This document shows, piece by piece, positions 1-7,956 of a stretch of DNA of 64,000 nucleotides. The notes under the pieces are model-generated. The model was given only the letters and a program-made list of their open reading frames with translations, was not told the origin of the DNA and did no database searches. Positions within the stretch are counted from its first letter, which is position 1, and each line of letters starts with the position of its first letter. Source of the DNA: Haloarcula rubra (GTDB lineage: Archaea; Halobacteriota; Halobacteria; Halobacteriales; Haloarculaceae). A program made the position numbers and the translations under genes. The stretch is from contig NZ_RKLR01000005.1 of assembly GCF_019599465.1 (NCBI RefSeq), positions 186,001-250,000 of the forward strand, written 5' to 3'.

Positions 1-836
1 ATGCCGCCGGCGTGGGAGAGGTCCGGTTGAATCAGGTCGACGGCGCCGTCCTCGAACACCTCCTTGTAGTCCCATCGGGAGAACATCCGCTCGCCCGTCG
101 CGATGGGGATGGTCGTGTGGGCGGCGATGTCCGGCAGCGCCTCGTTGTGTTCGGGCAGGACCGGTTCCTCGACGAACATCGGTTCGTGCGGTTCCAGCGC
201 CTTCGCCAGTCGCTTCGCCATCGGCTTGGTGACCCGGCCGTGGAAGTCGACGCCGATGTCCACCTCGTCGCCGACGGCCTCGCGCACCTCCGCCAACCGG
301 GTGACCGCTGCCTCGACGGTGGCGGGGTCGTCGATGCGTTCTATCTCCGGCGTCGCGTTCATCTTCAGGGCCGTGAAGCCGGCGTCGACCTGTTCGCGGG
401 CCTGTTCGGCCACGTCCGAGGGCCGGTCGCCGCCGATCCACTGGTAGACACGGATGCGGTCGCGGGCGGCGCCACCGAGCAACTGGTGGACCGACGCCCC
501 GAGTTGCTTGCCCTTGATGTCCCAGAGCGCCTGGTCGATGCCCGCGATGGCGCTCATGAGGACCGGGCCGCCGCGGTAGAACCCGCCGCGGTACATCGTC
601 TGCCAGTGGTCCTCGATGTTCTCGGGGTTCTCCCCGAGCAGGTAGGTGTCCACGAGCTCCTCGACGGCCGCTTCGACGGTGTGCGAGCGGCCCTCGACGA
701 CGGGTTCCCCCCAGCCGACGGTGCCGTCGGCCGTCTCGAGACGGAGGAAGAGCCACCGGGGCGGGACCTCGAACAGTTCGTAGTCGACGATTCGGTTCGC
801 GTCGCCGCCGTCCGTCCGTACGGTGGTGTCGGTCAT
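1..836 (-). CDS. dgoD: D-galactonate dehydratase (enolase superfamily), partial
   Basis: The first 278 residues are present; the C-terminal part lies beyond the window edge. The enzyme dehydrates D-galactonate to 2-dehydro-3-deoxy-D-galactonate in the De Ley-Doudoroff route of galactose breakdown. The sequence follows bacterial DgoD closely: GWGEPVVEGR (41-50), YRGGFYRGGPVLMSAIAGID (82-101) and the three metal ligands D197, E223 and E249, spaced 26 and 26 residues exactly as in E. coli DgoD (183, 209, 235). The ATG at 836-834 is the first in frame and gives the family's N-terminus. A GH42 beta-galactosidase lies upstream on the same strand, which fits galactoside use. A TATA-like ATTAAATA (reverse strand, near 965-974) and three dyads lie in the 5' region. 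Confidence 0.9.
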   Translation of the reverse strand, partial: MTDTTVRTDGGDANRIVDYELFEVPPRWLFLRLETADGTVGWGEPVVEGRSHTVEAAVEELVDTYLLGENPENIEDHWQTMYRGGFYRGGPVLMSAIAGIDQALWDIKGKQLGASVHQLLGGAARDRIRVYQWIGGDRPSDVAEQAREQVDAGFTALKMNATPEIERIDDPATVEAAVTRLAEVREAVGDEVDIGVDFHGRVTKPMAKRLAKALEPHEPMFVEEPVLPEHNEALPDIAAHTTIPIATGERMFSRWDYKEVFEDGAVDLIQPDLSHAGG

Positions 837-978
837 CGGTGAAGGAACTGGAACGTCGCGGTAGTCGTCACCGAGTCGTCCCGCTGTCGCCGGGTTACTG
901 ACTGTCCGGAACCACACGAAGCGAGTGATGGTGTCGGTGTCATCGTCCGTCGGTTCGTGGATGCCGTATTTAATCGTT

Positions 979-988
979 GTGTCGACAC
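979..988. promoter_or_regulatory. Perfect palindrome GTGTCGACAC at dgoD promoter
   Basis: A 10-bp perfect palindrome sits immediately upstream of the best TATA candidate for dgoD (reverse strand ATTAAATA near 965-974). That position is where an archaeal activator or the BRE would lie. The role is inferred from position only. Confidence 0.35.
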
Positions 989-1010
989 GAGCGTCCGCAG
1001 AGCGGCGTGC

Positions 1011-1029
1011 CGTTCACGGTATGCGAACG
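1011..1029. promoter_or_regulatory. Operator-like dyad, copy 1 (CGTTCAC-N5-GCGAACG)
   Basis: Seven-base arms with a 5-nt spacer and one mismatch to perfect symmetry. The same arms and spacer recur at 1104-1122 and 1292-1310 in the dgoD upstream region. This is probably a transcription-factor site for the galactonate gene. Confidence 0.5.
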
Positions 1030-1103
1030 CGAGGATGGTTCACACGGAACCGGTGCGCCACGGCACCTCGGTCGCCGTCGAGACGGCCGCCCCTCGAACC
1101 TCG

Positions 1104-1122
1104 CGTTCACGATGTGGAAACG
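1104..1122. promoter_or_regulatory. Operator-like dyad, copy 2 (degenerate)
   Basis: CGTTCAC, a 5-nt spacer, then GGAAACG: the left arm is identical to the other copies and the right arm has two changes. Its centre is 93 bp from copy 1 and 188 bp from copy 3, roughly one and two multiples of the same distance. Confidence 0.4.
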
Positions 1123-1291
1123 GATGGCGGACGTGAACGTGACACGGACTCGTCTGTCGATACCTCGTCGAGACGCGGGACAGGGGAGAAAACGACCGCA
1201 CCGGGCGTGAGGGCATAGACGACGAGCCTCCGAGCGAGTACTAACAGAGGTACCCGTGTTATCGCGCTCCCGCGGGGAACAGGAGCACCAG

Positions 1292-1310
1292 CGTTCACGA
1301 AGTGTGAACG
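1292..1310. promoter_or_regulatory. Operator-like dyad, copy 3 (perfect arms)
   Basis: CGTTCAC-gaagt-GTGAACG has perfect 7-bp arms. Together with copies 1 and 2 and isolated half sites at 1038-1043 and 1133-1138, the GTTCAC hexamer occurs six times in about 300 bp. Confidence 0.5.
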
Positions 1311-1653
1311 GCTCCGAGGGAACGTGACGTACCGGTTTGGCGAGGGAGTCGATGGGACAGACCGACGACCGAGTGGCGCGAGTAGTCTGATTTCTTACTA
1401 TCACAGCTATATTTTATAATGATACGACATACCGGACACGGATAATCGAGTTTTTCGACGTTTTCCCACTCACTGCATCGACTTTGCTCTCGATTTATCG
1501 TGAGTAGAGAGAGACCAGTGTCGTCCTCGAATCGACAGCCCTCTATCGTCATACTCGAGGCTTACGATACTTCTAAACCGAATTTTCTCTCATAATTTCC
1601 CGAGACGTGGTGGAACAGTCAGATTTCTTTGTATTGTGCTGAGTTCTATTTCG

Positions 1654-3648
1654 CTAGTACTGTTCGAGCCCGACCGCATCGAGGGGCGACTCGACCACGG
1701 CCACGTCGTACGCGCCGACGGTGTCGTCGCCGACGACGAACGCGGCGTCGGCCGGCACGGCGAGCGACCGTGGCTCGCTCGTGAAGTTGGTGACCCACGT
1801 GTAGCCGTCCCGCTCCGCGGCACGCACGCCGTCGGGGAACGGGGCCGTGTGGGCGACGCCCGCGGCCGCTAGCAGGTCCTCGACGAGGGCGTCCGCGAGG
1901 CCCGCGCCGGGCCAACACCCGACGGTCGTGACGGTGCCGTCGCCGGCGCCATCGTGGACGACGGCGGGTTCGTCGGCCGCTTCGCCACTCCGGTACCGGC
2001 CCCGCGTCTCGGCGGTCGTCGGGTCGAGCCACCCGGCCCACGTCCGGAACTCGTAGGCCCCACCCCGGTAGTCGACGGCGGTGTCGAACTGCTCGGGGAG
2101 GCTCTCGTGGCGAGCGACGCGCGCCCCCGCGAGGTCCGCCAGCGGCCCGGGCGCCAGCGTCTCGTGGAGTTGGTTGTACGGGTCCTTCTCGCCGGTGCGC
2201 GCACCGAGCAAGAGGTGGCCACCGTTCTCGACGAACGCGGTGAGGTGGTCGGCGAGGCCCTCGCCCGCGAGGTACAGCGTCGGCGCGACGGCGGCCGCGT
2301 AGCCGTCGAGGCCGGTCGACGGGGGCACGACGTCCACCTGCACGCCGCGGGCCCGGAGCGCGTCGTAGTACGCCCGGAGGTGCGACCAGTAGTGCCAGTC
2401 CGGGGAGTGCGGTTGCGTCTCGGTGGCCCAGAGGCTCTCGTAGTCGTGGAGGAGGGCGACGGGCGCGTCGACGGGCGCGAGGTCGAACAGTTCGGGCGCG
2501 GTGGCGGCGGCGTCGTGGTACCCCCGGTCCGGGCTCCCGTCCTGCTTGCGGAGGCCGGCGTGGTACTGTTCCTGCCCCTCGCGACAGCGGCGCCAGCGGA
2601 AGTACAGCACCGCGTCCGCGCCGTGAGCGACGGCGTGGTGAGCCCACAGTCGCATCGCCCCCTCGCCGGGTTGGGGCACGTGGGGCGGCCAGTTCACGTC
2701 GCCGGGTTGCTGTTCCAGTACCCAGAACGGCGCTCGCTTGGCCCCGCGGTAGACGTCGTGGTTCATCCCGATTTCGTCGGGGTCGCCGGCCCGCAGTTCG
2801 TCGGTGGTGGGTGCGCCGGGCCGGCGGTCCTGTACGAACCCCGTGGGGTAGGAGTCCCACCCGAGGAAGTCGAGGTCGTCGGCCAGCGAGTAGGCGTCGA
2901 GCGTCGGGAAGTCGCCCATGAAGTTGTGCGTGACGAACCAGTCGTCGTTGGCCTCGCGAATCAGGTCGGCGTGCAGGCGGTTGTACTCGACGACGCTGTC
3001 GTTGGCGAATCTGTAGTAGTCCAGCAGGCGCGAGGGGTGGTGTTCGGCCGGCGTCGGGCCCGGCGGGTCGACCGACTCGAAGTCGGGGTACTGCTGGCTC
3101 CAGAAGGTGTTGCCCCACGCCTCGTTCAGCGTCTCGACGTCGCCATACGTCGATTCGAGCCACTCGCGGAACGCCGCCGCGCAGTCCTCGCAGTAACACC
3201 GCACGGTACGGTGACAGCCGTACTCGTTGTCGGCCTGCCACCCGACGACGTGCGGGTCGTCCGCGTAGCGCGCCGTCATCTCGCGGACGATGCGTTCGGT
3301 CTCCTCGCGGTAGGTCGGCGAGTTGAAACAGGTGAACCGGCGGCTCCCCCACTCGCGGGGGGTCCCGTCAGCGTCGGCCTGCCGAATGTCTGGGTGTTCG
3401 TCGACCAGCCACTTCGGCGGCGTCGCCGTCGGCGTACACAGCACGGCGTCCATGCCGTGGTCGCCGACCAACTCGACGGCCTCGTCCAGCCACGCGAAGT
3501 CGAACTCGCCGCGTTCGGGTTCGACGCGCGCCCACGAGAACTCGGCCATGCGGACGTACTCCAGTCCCGCCTCGGCCATCTGTTCGACGTCGGTCGCCCA
3601 GCGCTCGCTGGGCCAGTGTTCGGGGAAGTAGCAGACTCCGAGTGACAT
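1654..3648 (-). CDS. GH42 family beta-galactosidase
   Basis: A 664-residue glycoside hydrolase family 42 enzyme that releases galactose from beta-galactosides. The (beta/alpha)8 domain carries the acid/base E142 in WQADNEYG and the nucleophile E312 in FWVLEQQPGDVNW. C108, C151, C153 and C156 match the zinc-binding cysteines of Thermus A4 beta-galactosidase (106, 150, 152, 155). A beta-galactosidase trimerisation domain and a C-terminal beta domain follow. I chose ATG 3648 because MSLGVCYFPEHW is the family's N-terminus; the frame stays open upstream but is arginine-rich there. There is no signal peptide, so action is probably cytoplasmic on imported oligosaccharides. Its nearest downstream neighbour is D-galactonate dehydratase. 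Confidence 0.95.
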   Translation of the reverse strand: MSLGVCYFPEHWPSERWATDVEQMAEAGLEYVRMAEFSWARVEPERGEFDFAWLDEAVELVGDHGMDAVLCTPTATPPKWLVDEHPDIRQADADGTPREWGSRRFTCFNSPTYREETERIVREMTARYADDPHVVGWQADNEYGCHRTVRCYCEDCAAAFREWLESTYGDVETLNEAWGNTFWSQQYPDFESVDPPGPTPAEHHPSRLLDYYRFANDSVVEYNRLHADLIREANDDWFVTHNFMGDFPTLDAYSLADDLDFLGWDSYPTGFVQDRRPGAPTTDELRAGDPDEIGMNHDVYRGAKRAPFWVLEQQPGDVNWPPHVPQPGEGAMRLWAHHAVAHGADAVLYFRWRRCREGQEQYHAGLRKQDGSPDRGYHDAAATAPELFDLAPVDAPVALLHDYESLWATETQPHSPDWHYWSHLRAYYDALRARGVQVDVVPPSTGLDGYAAAVAPTLYLAGEGLADHLTAFVENGGHLLLGARTGEKDPYNQLHETLAPGPLADLAGARVARHESLPEQFDTAVDYRGGAYEFRTWAGWLDPTTAETRGRYRSGEAADEPAVVHDGAGDGTVTTVGCWPGAGLADALVEDLLAAAGVAHTAPFPDGVRAAERDGYTWVTNFTSEPRSLAVPADAAFVVGDDTVGAYDVAVVESPLDAVGLEQY

Positions 3649-3808
3649 ACTCGCTCGGGCGCGGCGGCGTGGCATACGTCTTGCCCCCGAGGACGGCGAG
3701 GCCCGACGCCGTCGGCGCGTCCCGGAATCCGCGCAGAACCGGACGTAGAGTGCCTGATAGAGGATTTCTAGTCGGCGAACCGGCACACTGTCGGCAGAAA
3801 TCACACCG

Positions 3809-3814
3809 TTTTAA
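3809..3814 (+). promoter_or_regulatory. TATA box of the sulfatase-fold gene
   Basis: TTTTAA is centred 27 bp before the ATG at 3839, the spacing of a leaderless haloarchaeal transcript. It supports the chosen start. Confidence 0.6.
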
Positions 3815-3838
3815 CGTCGTCGCGGAGATGGTCCCAGT

Positions 3839-5341
3839 ATGACCGACACGGACGGGTCGAACGTGCTTTTCGTCGTACTGGACACGGTCCGGAAGGACCG
3901 ACTGTCCGTCTACGACCCCGACATGGAGACGACGCCACGGCTGGCCGAGTTCGCCGAGGAGGCCGCCGTCTTCGAACAGGCCGTCGCGCCGGCCCCGTGG
4001 ACGCTCCCCGTCCACGCCTCGCTGTTCACCGGGAAGTACCCCAGCGAACACGAGGCCACGCAGGAGAACCCCTACCTCGAGGGGTCGACCACGCTCGCGG
4101 AGTCGCTGTCGGCGGCGGGCTACGACACCGCCTGTTACTCCTCGAACGCGTGGATCACGAGTTACACGAACCTCACCGCCGGGTTCGACGACCACGACAA
4201 CTTCTTCCAGATAATGCCCAGCGAACTCCTCTCGGGCCCGCTGGCGACCCTCTGGAAGACGATGAACGACAACGACACCCTGCGCGGGGTGGCCGACCGA
4301 CTCGTGCAGGTCGGCAACAAGATTCACGAACACCTCGCGGAAGGTGGCGGCGGCGACACCAAGACGCCACAGGTCATCGACAAGACCATCGACTTCGTCG
4401 ACGAGAGCGACGAATTCTTCGCGTTCATCAACCTGATGGACGCCCACCTCCCCTACCACCCGCCCGAGGAGTACGCCGAGGAGTTCGCGCCCGGCGTCGA
4501 CTCGACGGAGGTGTGTCAGAACTCGAAAGAGTACAACTGCGGCGCCCGGGACATCGACGACGAGGAGTGGGCCGACATCAAGGGCCTCTACGACGCTGAA
4601 CTGGCCCACATGGACGACCAACTGGACCGCCTGTTCTCGCACCTGAAAGAGACCGGGCAGTGGGAAGAGACGACTGTCGTCGTCTGTGCCGACCACGGCG
4701 AACTGTTCGGCGAACACGGCCTCTACGGCCACGAGTTCGGCATCTACGACCCGCTGGTGAACGTCCCCCTGATGGTCAAACACCCCGACGTCGAACCGGG
4801 TCGGGACGAGGAGACGGTGGTCGAACTGGTCGACCTCTACCACACGGTGCTGGACGCGGCCGGTGCCGAGGGCCGCGGCGAGCGACTGGAGGCGGCCCGC
4901 TCGCTCCTCTCGGCGGACTACCGCGAGTTCGCGGGCGAGATCGGCGGTATCCCGCGCGGCGACGTCGGGTTCGTCGAGTACCACCAGCCAGTCGTCGAAC
5001 TGCGCCAGCTAGAGGGGAAGGCACAGGCGGCGGGCATCGAACTGGACGAGCAGTCCCGGTTCTACTCCCGGATGGGCGCGGCCCGCACCGCCGGCGAGAA
5101 GTACATCCACTGTACGCGCATCCCCGACGAGGCCTACGACGTGGCCGAGGACCCCGGCGAGACGGAGAACCTCGTCGGCACCGACGACGAACCCGACCAC
5201 CTCGAAGACGCGCTGTGGGAGTTCGTCGACTCCGTCGACGCCGACTGGCCCGACGAGGCCGACGGCGCCGACGGCGAGGTCCTAGACGAAATGGACGACG
5301 ACACCAAAGACCGCCTGCAGGACCTCGGATACATCGACTGA
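3839..5341 (+). CDS. Sulfatase-fold (alkaline phosphatase superfamily) enzyme with Thr in place of Cys
   Basis: A 500-residue soluble protein of the sulfatase branch of the alkaline phosphatase superfamily. Metal-site motifs are present: VVLDTVRKDRLS (12-23) and CADHGELFGEHG (near 280). The signature C/S-x-P-x-R that sulfatases convert to formylglycine reads T55-L-P-V-H here, followed by the usual ASLFTG. Thr is the nucleophile in the related phosphoethanolamine and phosphoglycerol transferases, so transfer or cleavage of phosphate esters is as likely as sulfate hydrolysis. It is followed after one base by a flippase-like membrane protein, so a role in cell-surface glycan or lipid modification is inferred. 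The acidic C-terminus ends DDTKDRLQDLGYID. Confidence 0.85.
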   Translation: MTDTDGSNVLFVVLDTVRKDRLSVYDPDMETTPRLAEFAEEAAVFEQAVAPAPWTLPVHASLFTGKYPSEHEATQENPYLEGSTTLAESLSAAGYDTACYSSNAWITSYTNLTAGFDDHDNFFQIMPSELLSGPLATLWKTMNDNDTLRGVADRLVQVGNKIHEHLAEGGGGDTKTPQVIDKTIDFVDESDEFFAFINLMDAHLPYHPPEEYAEEFAPGVDSTEVCQNSKEYNCGARDIDDEEWADIKGLYDAELAHMDDQLDRLFSHLKETGQWEETTVVVCADHGELFGEHGLYGHEFGIYDPLVNVPLMVKHPDVEPGRDEETVVELVDLYHTVLDAAGAEGRGERLEAARSLLSADYREFAGEIGGIPRGDVGFVEYHQPVVELRQLEGKAQAAGIELDEQSRFYSRMGAARTAGEKYIHCTRIPDEAYDVAEDPGETENLVGTDDEPDHLEDALWEFVDSVDADWPDEADGADGEVLDEMDDDTKDRLQDLGYID

Positions 5342-5342
5342 C

Positions 5343-6368
5343 GTGACCTCGGACAGCGCCGCCCTCGACTTCGCCGACCGGCGAACTGTCGCCCAGATAG
5401 TGCTGGGCTTTGCCGTCGCGGGGCTGGTCGTCTACCTCCTCGTCGACTTCGTCGGGACGGCCGACGTCGTCGCTGGACTCCTCCGGGCCGACCCCGGGTG
5501 GATGGCGCTAGCTTGCGTCTCGACGGCGCTGTGTCTCACCGCGTGGGGGAAGGCGTGGCAGATAGTGCTGGGCGTCGCCGGCATCGACGAGTCGTTCTCG
5601 CGGCTCGTCGTCACCTACTACGCCGCGACGTTCGCCAACTACGTCACGCCGCTGGGACAGGCCGGCGGCGAACCGTTCATCGCCTACGTCCTCTCGCGGG
5701 ACACCGAGGCGAGCTATCAGGACAGCCTCGCGAGCGTCGTGACGGCGGACCTGCTGAACCTGTTCCCGTTCGTCACGTTCGCCGGCGTCGGCTTCGCGGC
5801 CCTGCTGTACGGGAGTTCGCTCCCGGAGGCCATCGAACCGCTCGCGGGCGGCCTCGTCGTCCTCTCGGTGGGCGTCCCCGTCGTCGCCGCCGTCGGCTGG
5901 CGGTTCCGGAAGCGACTCGGGAAGGCGCTGCTCGACGCCGTCGCGCCGCTGGCCAGCAGGACGCCTCGCGTCTCCCTCGTCGGCCTGCGAGAGCGACTGC
6001 GCGAGACCGAACAGGCATTCCAGCGCATCGCTCGCGACCGCCGCGCCCTCGTGCAGGCGCTGTTGTTCTCGTACGTCGGGTGGGTGTTCTTCGCGCTGCC
6101 GCTGTACTTCTCGGCGCAGGCCATCGGCGCCGACCTGACGCTCCTGCTCGTGTTCTTCGTCGTCCCGGCGTCGACGCTGGCCGGACTGGTCCCCTCGCCG
6201 GGCGGGTCCGGCGCCGTCGAGACGGCGCTGGTGGTCCTGCTCGTCGCGCTGACGAGCGTCGGCCAGACGGACGCGACGGTCGTCGCCATCCTCTATCGGG
6301 TCGCCAGTTACGTCTTCGCGCTCGTGCTGGGCGGGGCGGCGGCACTGTACGTGCTCAAGCGGAACTAG
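5343..6368 (+). CDS. UPF0104/LPG synthase TM-like flippase family membrane protein
   Basis: A 341-residue integral membrane protein with about eight hydrophobic segments. It belongs to the lysylphosphatidylglycerol synthase transmembrane (UPF0104, YbhN/AglD-like) family: the FANYVTPLGQAGGEPF motif near residue 95 and the LVPSPGGSGAVE motif near 280 are typical. Members assist export or transfer of lipid-linked groups. The GTG start lies one base past the stop of the sulfatase-fold gene, so the two are translationally coupled and probably act in one surface-modification step. The precise substrate cannot be read from the sequence. Confidence 0.85.
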   Translation: MTSDSAALDFADRRTVAQIVLGFAVAGLVVYLLVDFVGTADVVAGLLRADPGWMALACVSTALCLTAWGKAWQIVLGVAGIDESFSRLVVTYYAATFANYVTPLGQAGGEPFIAYVLSRDTEASYQDSLASVVTADLLNLFPFVTFAGVGFAALLYGSSLPEAIEPLAGGLVVLSVGVPVVAAVGWRFRKRLGKALLDAVAPLASRTPRVSLVGLRERLRETEQAFQRIARDRRALVQALLFSYVGWVFFALPLYFSAQAIGADLTLLLVFFVVPASTLAGLVPSPGGSGAVETALVVLLVALTSVGQTDATVVAILYRVASYVFALVLGGAAALYVLKRN

Positions 6369-6427
6369 CGGCGGGCCGGTCACGAGACACCACCGGCACC
6401 GGAGAACCTCACCAACTAATCCACGCA

Positions 6428-6454
6428 GGCGGGACTAAGAGGGGATTCTCTGGC
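6428..6454 (+). repeat. Haloarchaeal short repeat, copy 1 (divergent GGGACTGAAAGGGG family)
   Basis: GGGACTAAGAGGGG followed by a CTCTGGC end matches the pattern of the copies near 15.8 kb and 53.0 kb at most positions. It lies between two convergent genes, so a terminator role is possible here. Confidence 0.5.
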
Positions 6455-6501
6455 AGTTCGTGGGTGGTCTGGTCGTCGTGTGTGGTTCGGGTCGTTCGTT
6501 C

Positions 6502-7617
6502 CTAGGCCGTGTTGTGCTCGACGAACGTCGGCCGCCAGTTCGCCAGCTTGCGGATGTCCCGGCCCGCGACGCGCCAGTCGCCGTCCGGCGGGACGGGCGA
6601 GACTATCATCGTCGTCGGGGTCGCCAGCGGTCGGAGCGGGAGGCGCTGGTCGCTGTGGAAGCCGAAGGCCGCGAGCAGGTCCCGTGGCATCGAGTCGCCC
6701 CGCACCGCGACCACCGTCGAGTCGGCGTGGTCGGCCAGCACCCGGTCCAGCAAGGCCGGGAGTGCCCGGTCCCGTTCGGCGTCGCCGACCAGCGGAACCA
6801 CGTCGGCGACGTTGGTGACCGTCTGCCCGTCCGACTCTTGCGTTCCGGTGACGACCCCGGCGACTGGCTCACCCCCGAGGCGGGCGGTGTAGGCCGTGTA
6901 CTCCCAGGTCGGGTTTCCGAAGCGGTAGTCGAAGAACTGCTCGTCGCGGTAGGCGTGAATCTCGCTGGGGGGTCGTCGCCGGTAGAGGCGGGCCAGCGTC
7001 GCCGCCGGTATCTCGGTGTGTCGAGCGACGCTCACCTCGTCGGGGACGTCGACGCGCCGGCCGCGCGCCCCGAGGTACGTTCGGGCGGCCAGACGGCCGG
7101 CAGTCGCGGCGACGCGATTCGCCACACGGGCGTAGGCCGCCGGGTCCTGCACGCGGTAGTAGGTGGTGTGTTCGCCGGCTATCTCACAGCCCTGTTTGGC
7201 CAGGCCCGCCGTCGTCATCGGGTTGGGCACGTTGAACGTGAACTCGACGCCGGCGTCGGCGTAGTCCTCGAACAGGCGCTCGCTCGTCCGACTGAACAGG
7301 CCCTGTCGGCGGTGGTCCTCGTGGACCATCGTGTCACAGGACTGGATGGCGGTGTGGTACGTGTCCCCCGCCCGCATCTGGAAGGCGAGGTTCGGTCGCG
7401 CCCCGACTATCTCGCCGTCGCGTTCGGCGACGACGATGGGCGCCTCCGGGAGGTACGGGTTGTCCGCGAACTTCCAGTCGAACCACTCGGCGGAGAACCC
7501 CGAAAAGACGCGGTCGTGCAGCGTCAGGAACCCCTCGCGGTCGGCGGGCCGGTACCAGCGAATCGTGTAGTCGTCGGTCGACCGGCTCCGTTCGACGGTC
7601 GTCGTCTCAGTCGGCAT
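6502..7617 (-). CDS. GNAT family N-acetyltransferase
   Basis: A 371-residue protein with an N-terminal GNAT domain (IRWYRPADREGFLTLHDRVF from about residue 18). The acetyl-CoA loop is HEDHRRQGLFSR near residue 115, after a CDTMV strand. The second half resembles the Eis-like two-domain acetyltransferases, but the substrate is unknown. ATG 7617 is chosen because it gives the compact GNAT N-terminus; it overlaps by 11 bp the end of the small cysteine protein upstream, indicating one transcript. Earlier starts would add arginine-rich sequence that belongs to another frame. Confidence 0.85.
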   Translation of the reverse strand: MPTETTTVERSRSTDDYTIRWYRPADREGFLTLHDRVFSGFSAEWFDWKFADNPYLPEAPIVVAERDGEIVGARPNLAFQMRAGDTYHTAIQSCDTMVHEDHRRQGLFSRTSERLFEDYADAGVEFTFNVPNPMTTAGLAKQGCEIAGEHTTYYRVQDPAAYARVANRVAATAGRLAARTYLGARGRRVDVPDEVSVARHTEIPAATLARLYRRRPPSEIHAYRDEQFFDYRFGNPTWEYTAYTARLGGEPVAGVVTGTQESDGQTVTNVADVVPLVGDAERDRALPALLDRVLADHADSTVVAVRGDSMPRDLLAAFGFHSDQRLPLRPLATPTTMIVSPVPPDGDWRVAGRDIRKLANWRPTFVEHNTA

Positions 7618-7831
7618 CGGTGAGGTCGAGGCCGGGGACCAACTGGTCGCTGTCGAGGTGGTACCGCTGGTACACCGCACAGTGTGTCTCGTGGTCGAAG
7701 TCCGCGCGGTCGTTGCACAGGTCGGCCGCCATCGGGGACACGAACGCCTCCTGTATCTCACAGTAGGGCCGCTCGTGGTCGAACGAGTGCTCCCCGTCGG
7801 CGTCGCGGTAGTCGAGATGTGGGCAGACCAT
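7607..7831 (-). CDS. Small conserved cysteine protein
   Basis: A 74-residue acidic protein with four cysteines spread as CPH (3), YC (24), LC (39) and HC (50), plus several histidines. This suggests a bound zinc or iron-sulfur centre. I do not recognise a named family. It overlaps the start of the acetyltransferase gene by 11 bp, which supports it being real and co-expressed. Its function is unknown. Confidence 0.7.
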   Translation of the reverse strand: MVCPHLDYRDADGEHSFDHERPYCEIQEAFVSPMAADLCNDRADFDHETHCAVYQRYHLDSDQLVPGLDLTDAD

Positions 7832-7956
7832 CGACGTGAACGACAGGTTCGGTGTGTTTGGTTATGGACGCCATTCTTCCGCTAGCAGTTTGTTACCCGC
7901 CGTCTTCGTCAGATAGCTGTGTCGTAACGAAGTACCGAACGGTGTGAGACTCACGA

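Larger units (their letters stand above)
837..1653. other. Gene-free regulatory region upstream of dgoD
   Basis: This 817-bp stretch has no convincing gene. The dgoD-proximal half holds a minus-strand promoter candidate (TATA near 965-974, next to the perfect palindrome GTGTCGACAC at 979-988) and three copies of a dyad of form CGTTCAC-N5-GTGAACG (listed separately). The part from about 1385 to 1650 is much richer in A+T than the rest of the window and lies just past the stop codon of the beta-galactosidase. It may be a foreign or degenerate remnant. An 85-codon frame on the minus strand (1295-1552) does not look like a haloarchaeal protein. Confidence 0.6.

Noticed and set aside
1295-1552. 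Minus-strand 85-codon frame with CPVC in the AT-rich part of the dgoD upstream region
   Set aside because: Not acidic, no start signal, overlaps the dyad region, and only one cysteine pair; treated as chance in an AT-rich spacer.
1954-3645. Plus-strand 563-codon frame opposite the beta-galactosidase
   Set aside because: Shadow of the GH42 gene in GC-rich DNA; the minus-strand frame has all catalytic and zinc residues.
3368-4984. Minus-strand 538-codon frame across the promoter and sulfatase gene
   Set aside because: Crosses a clear divergent promoter with TATA box and is antisense to a protein with conserved motifs.
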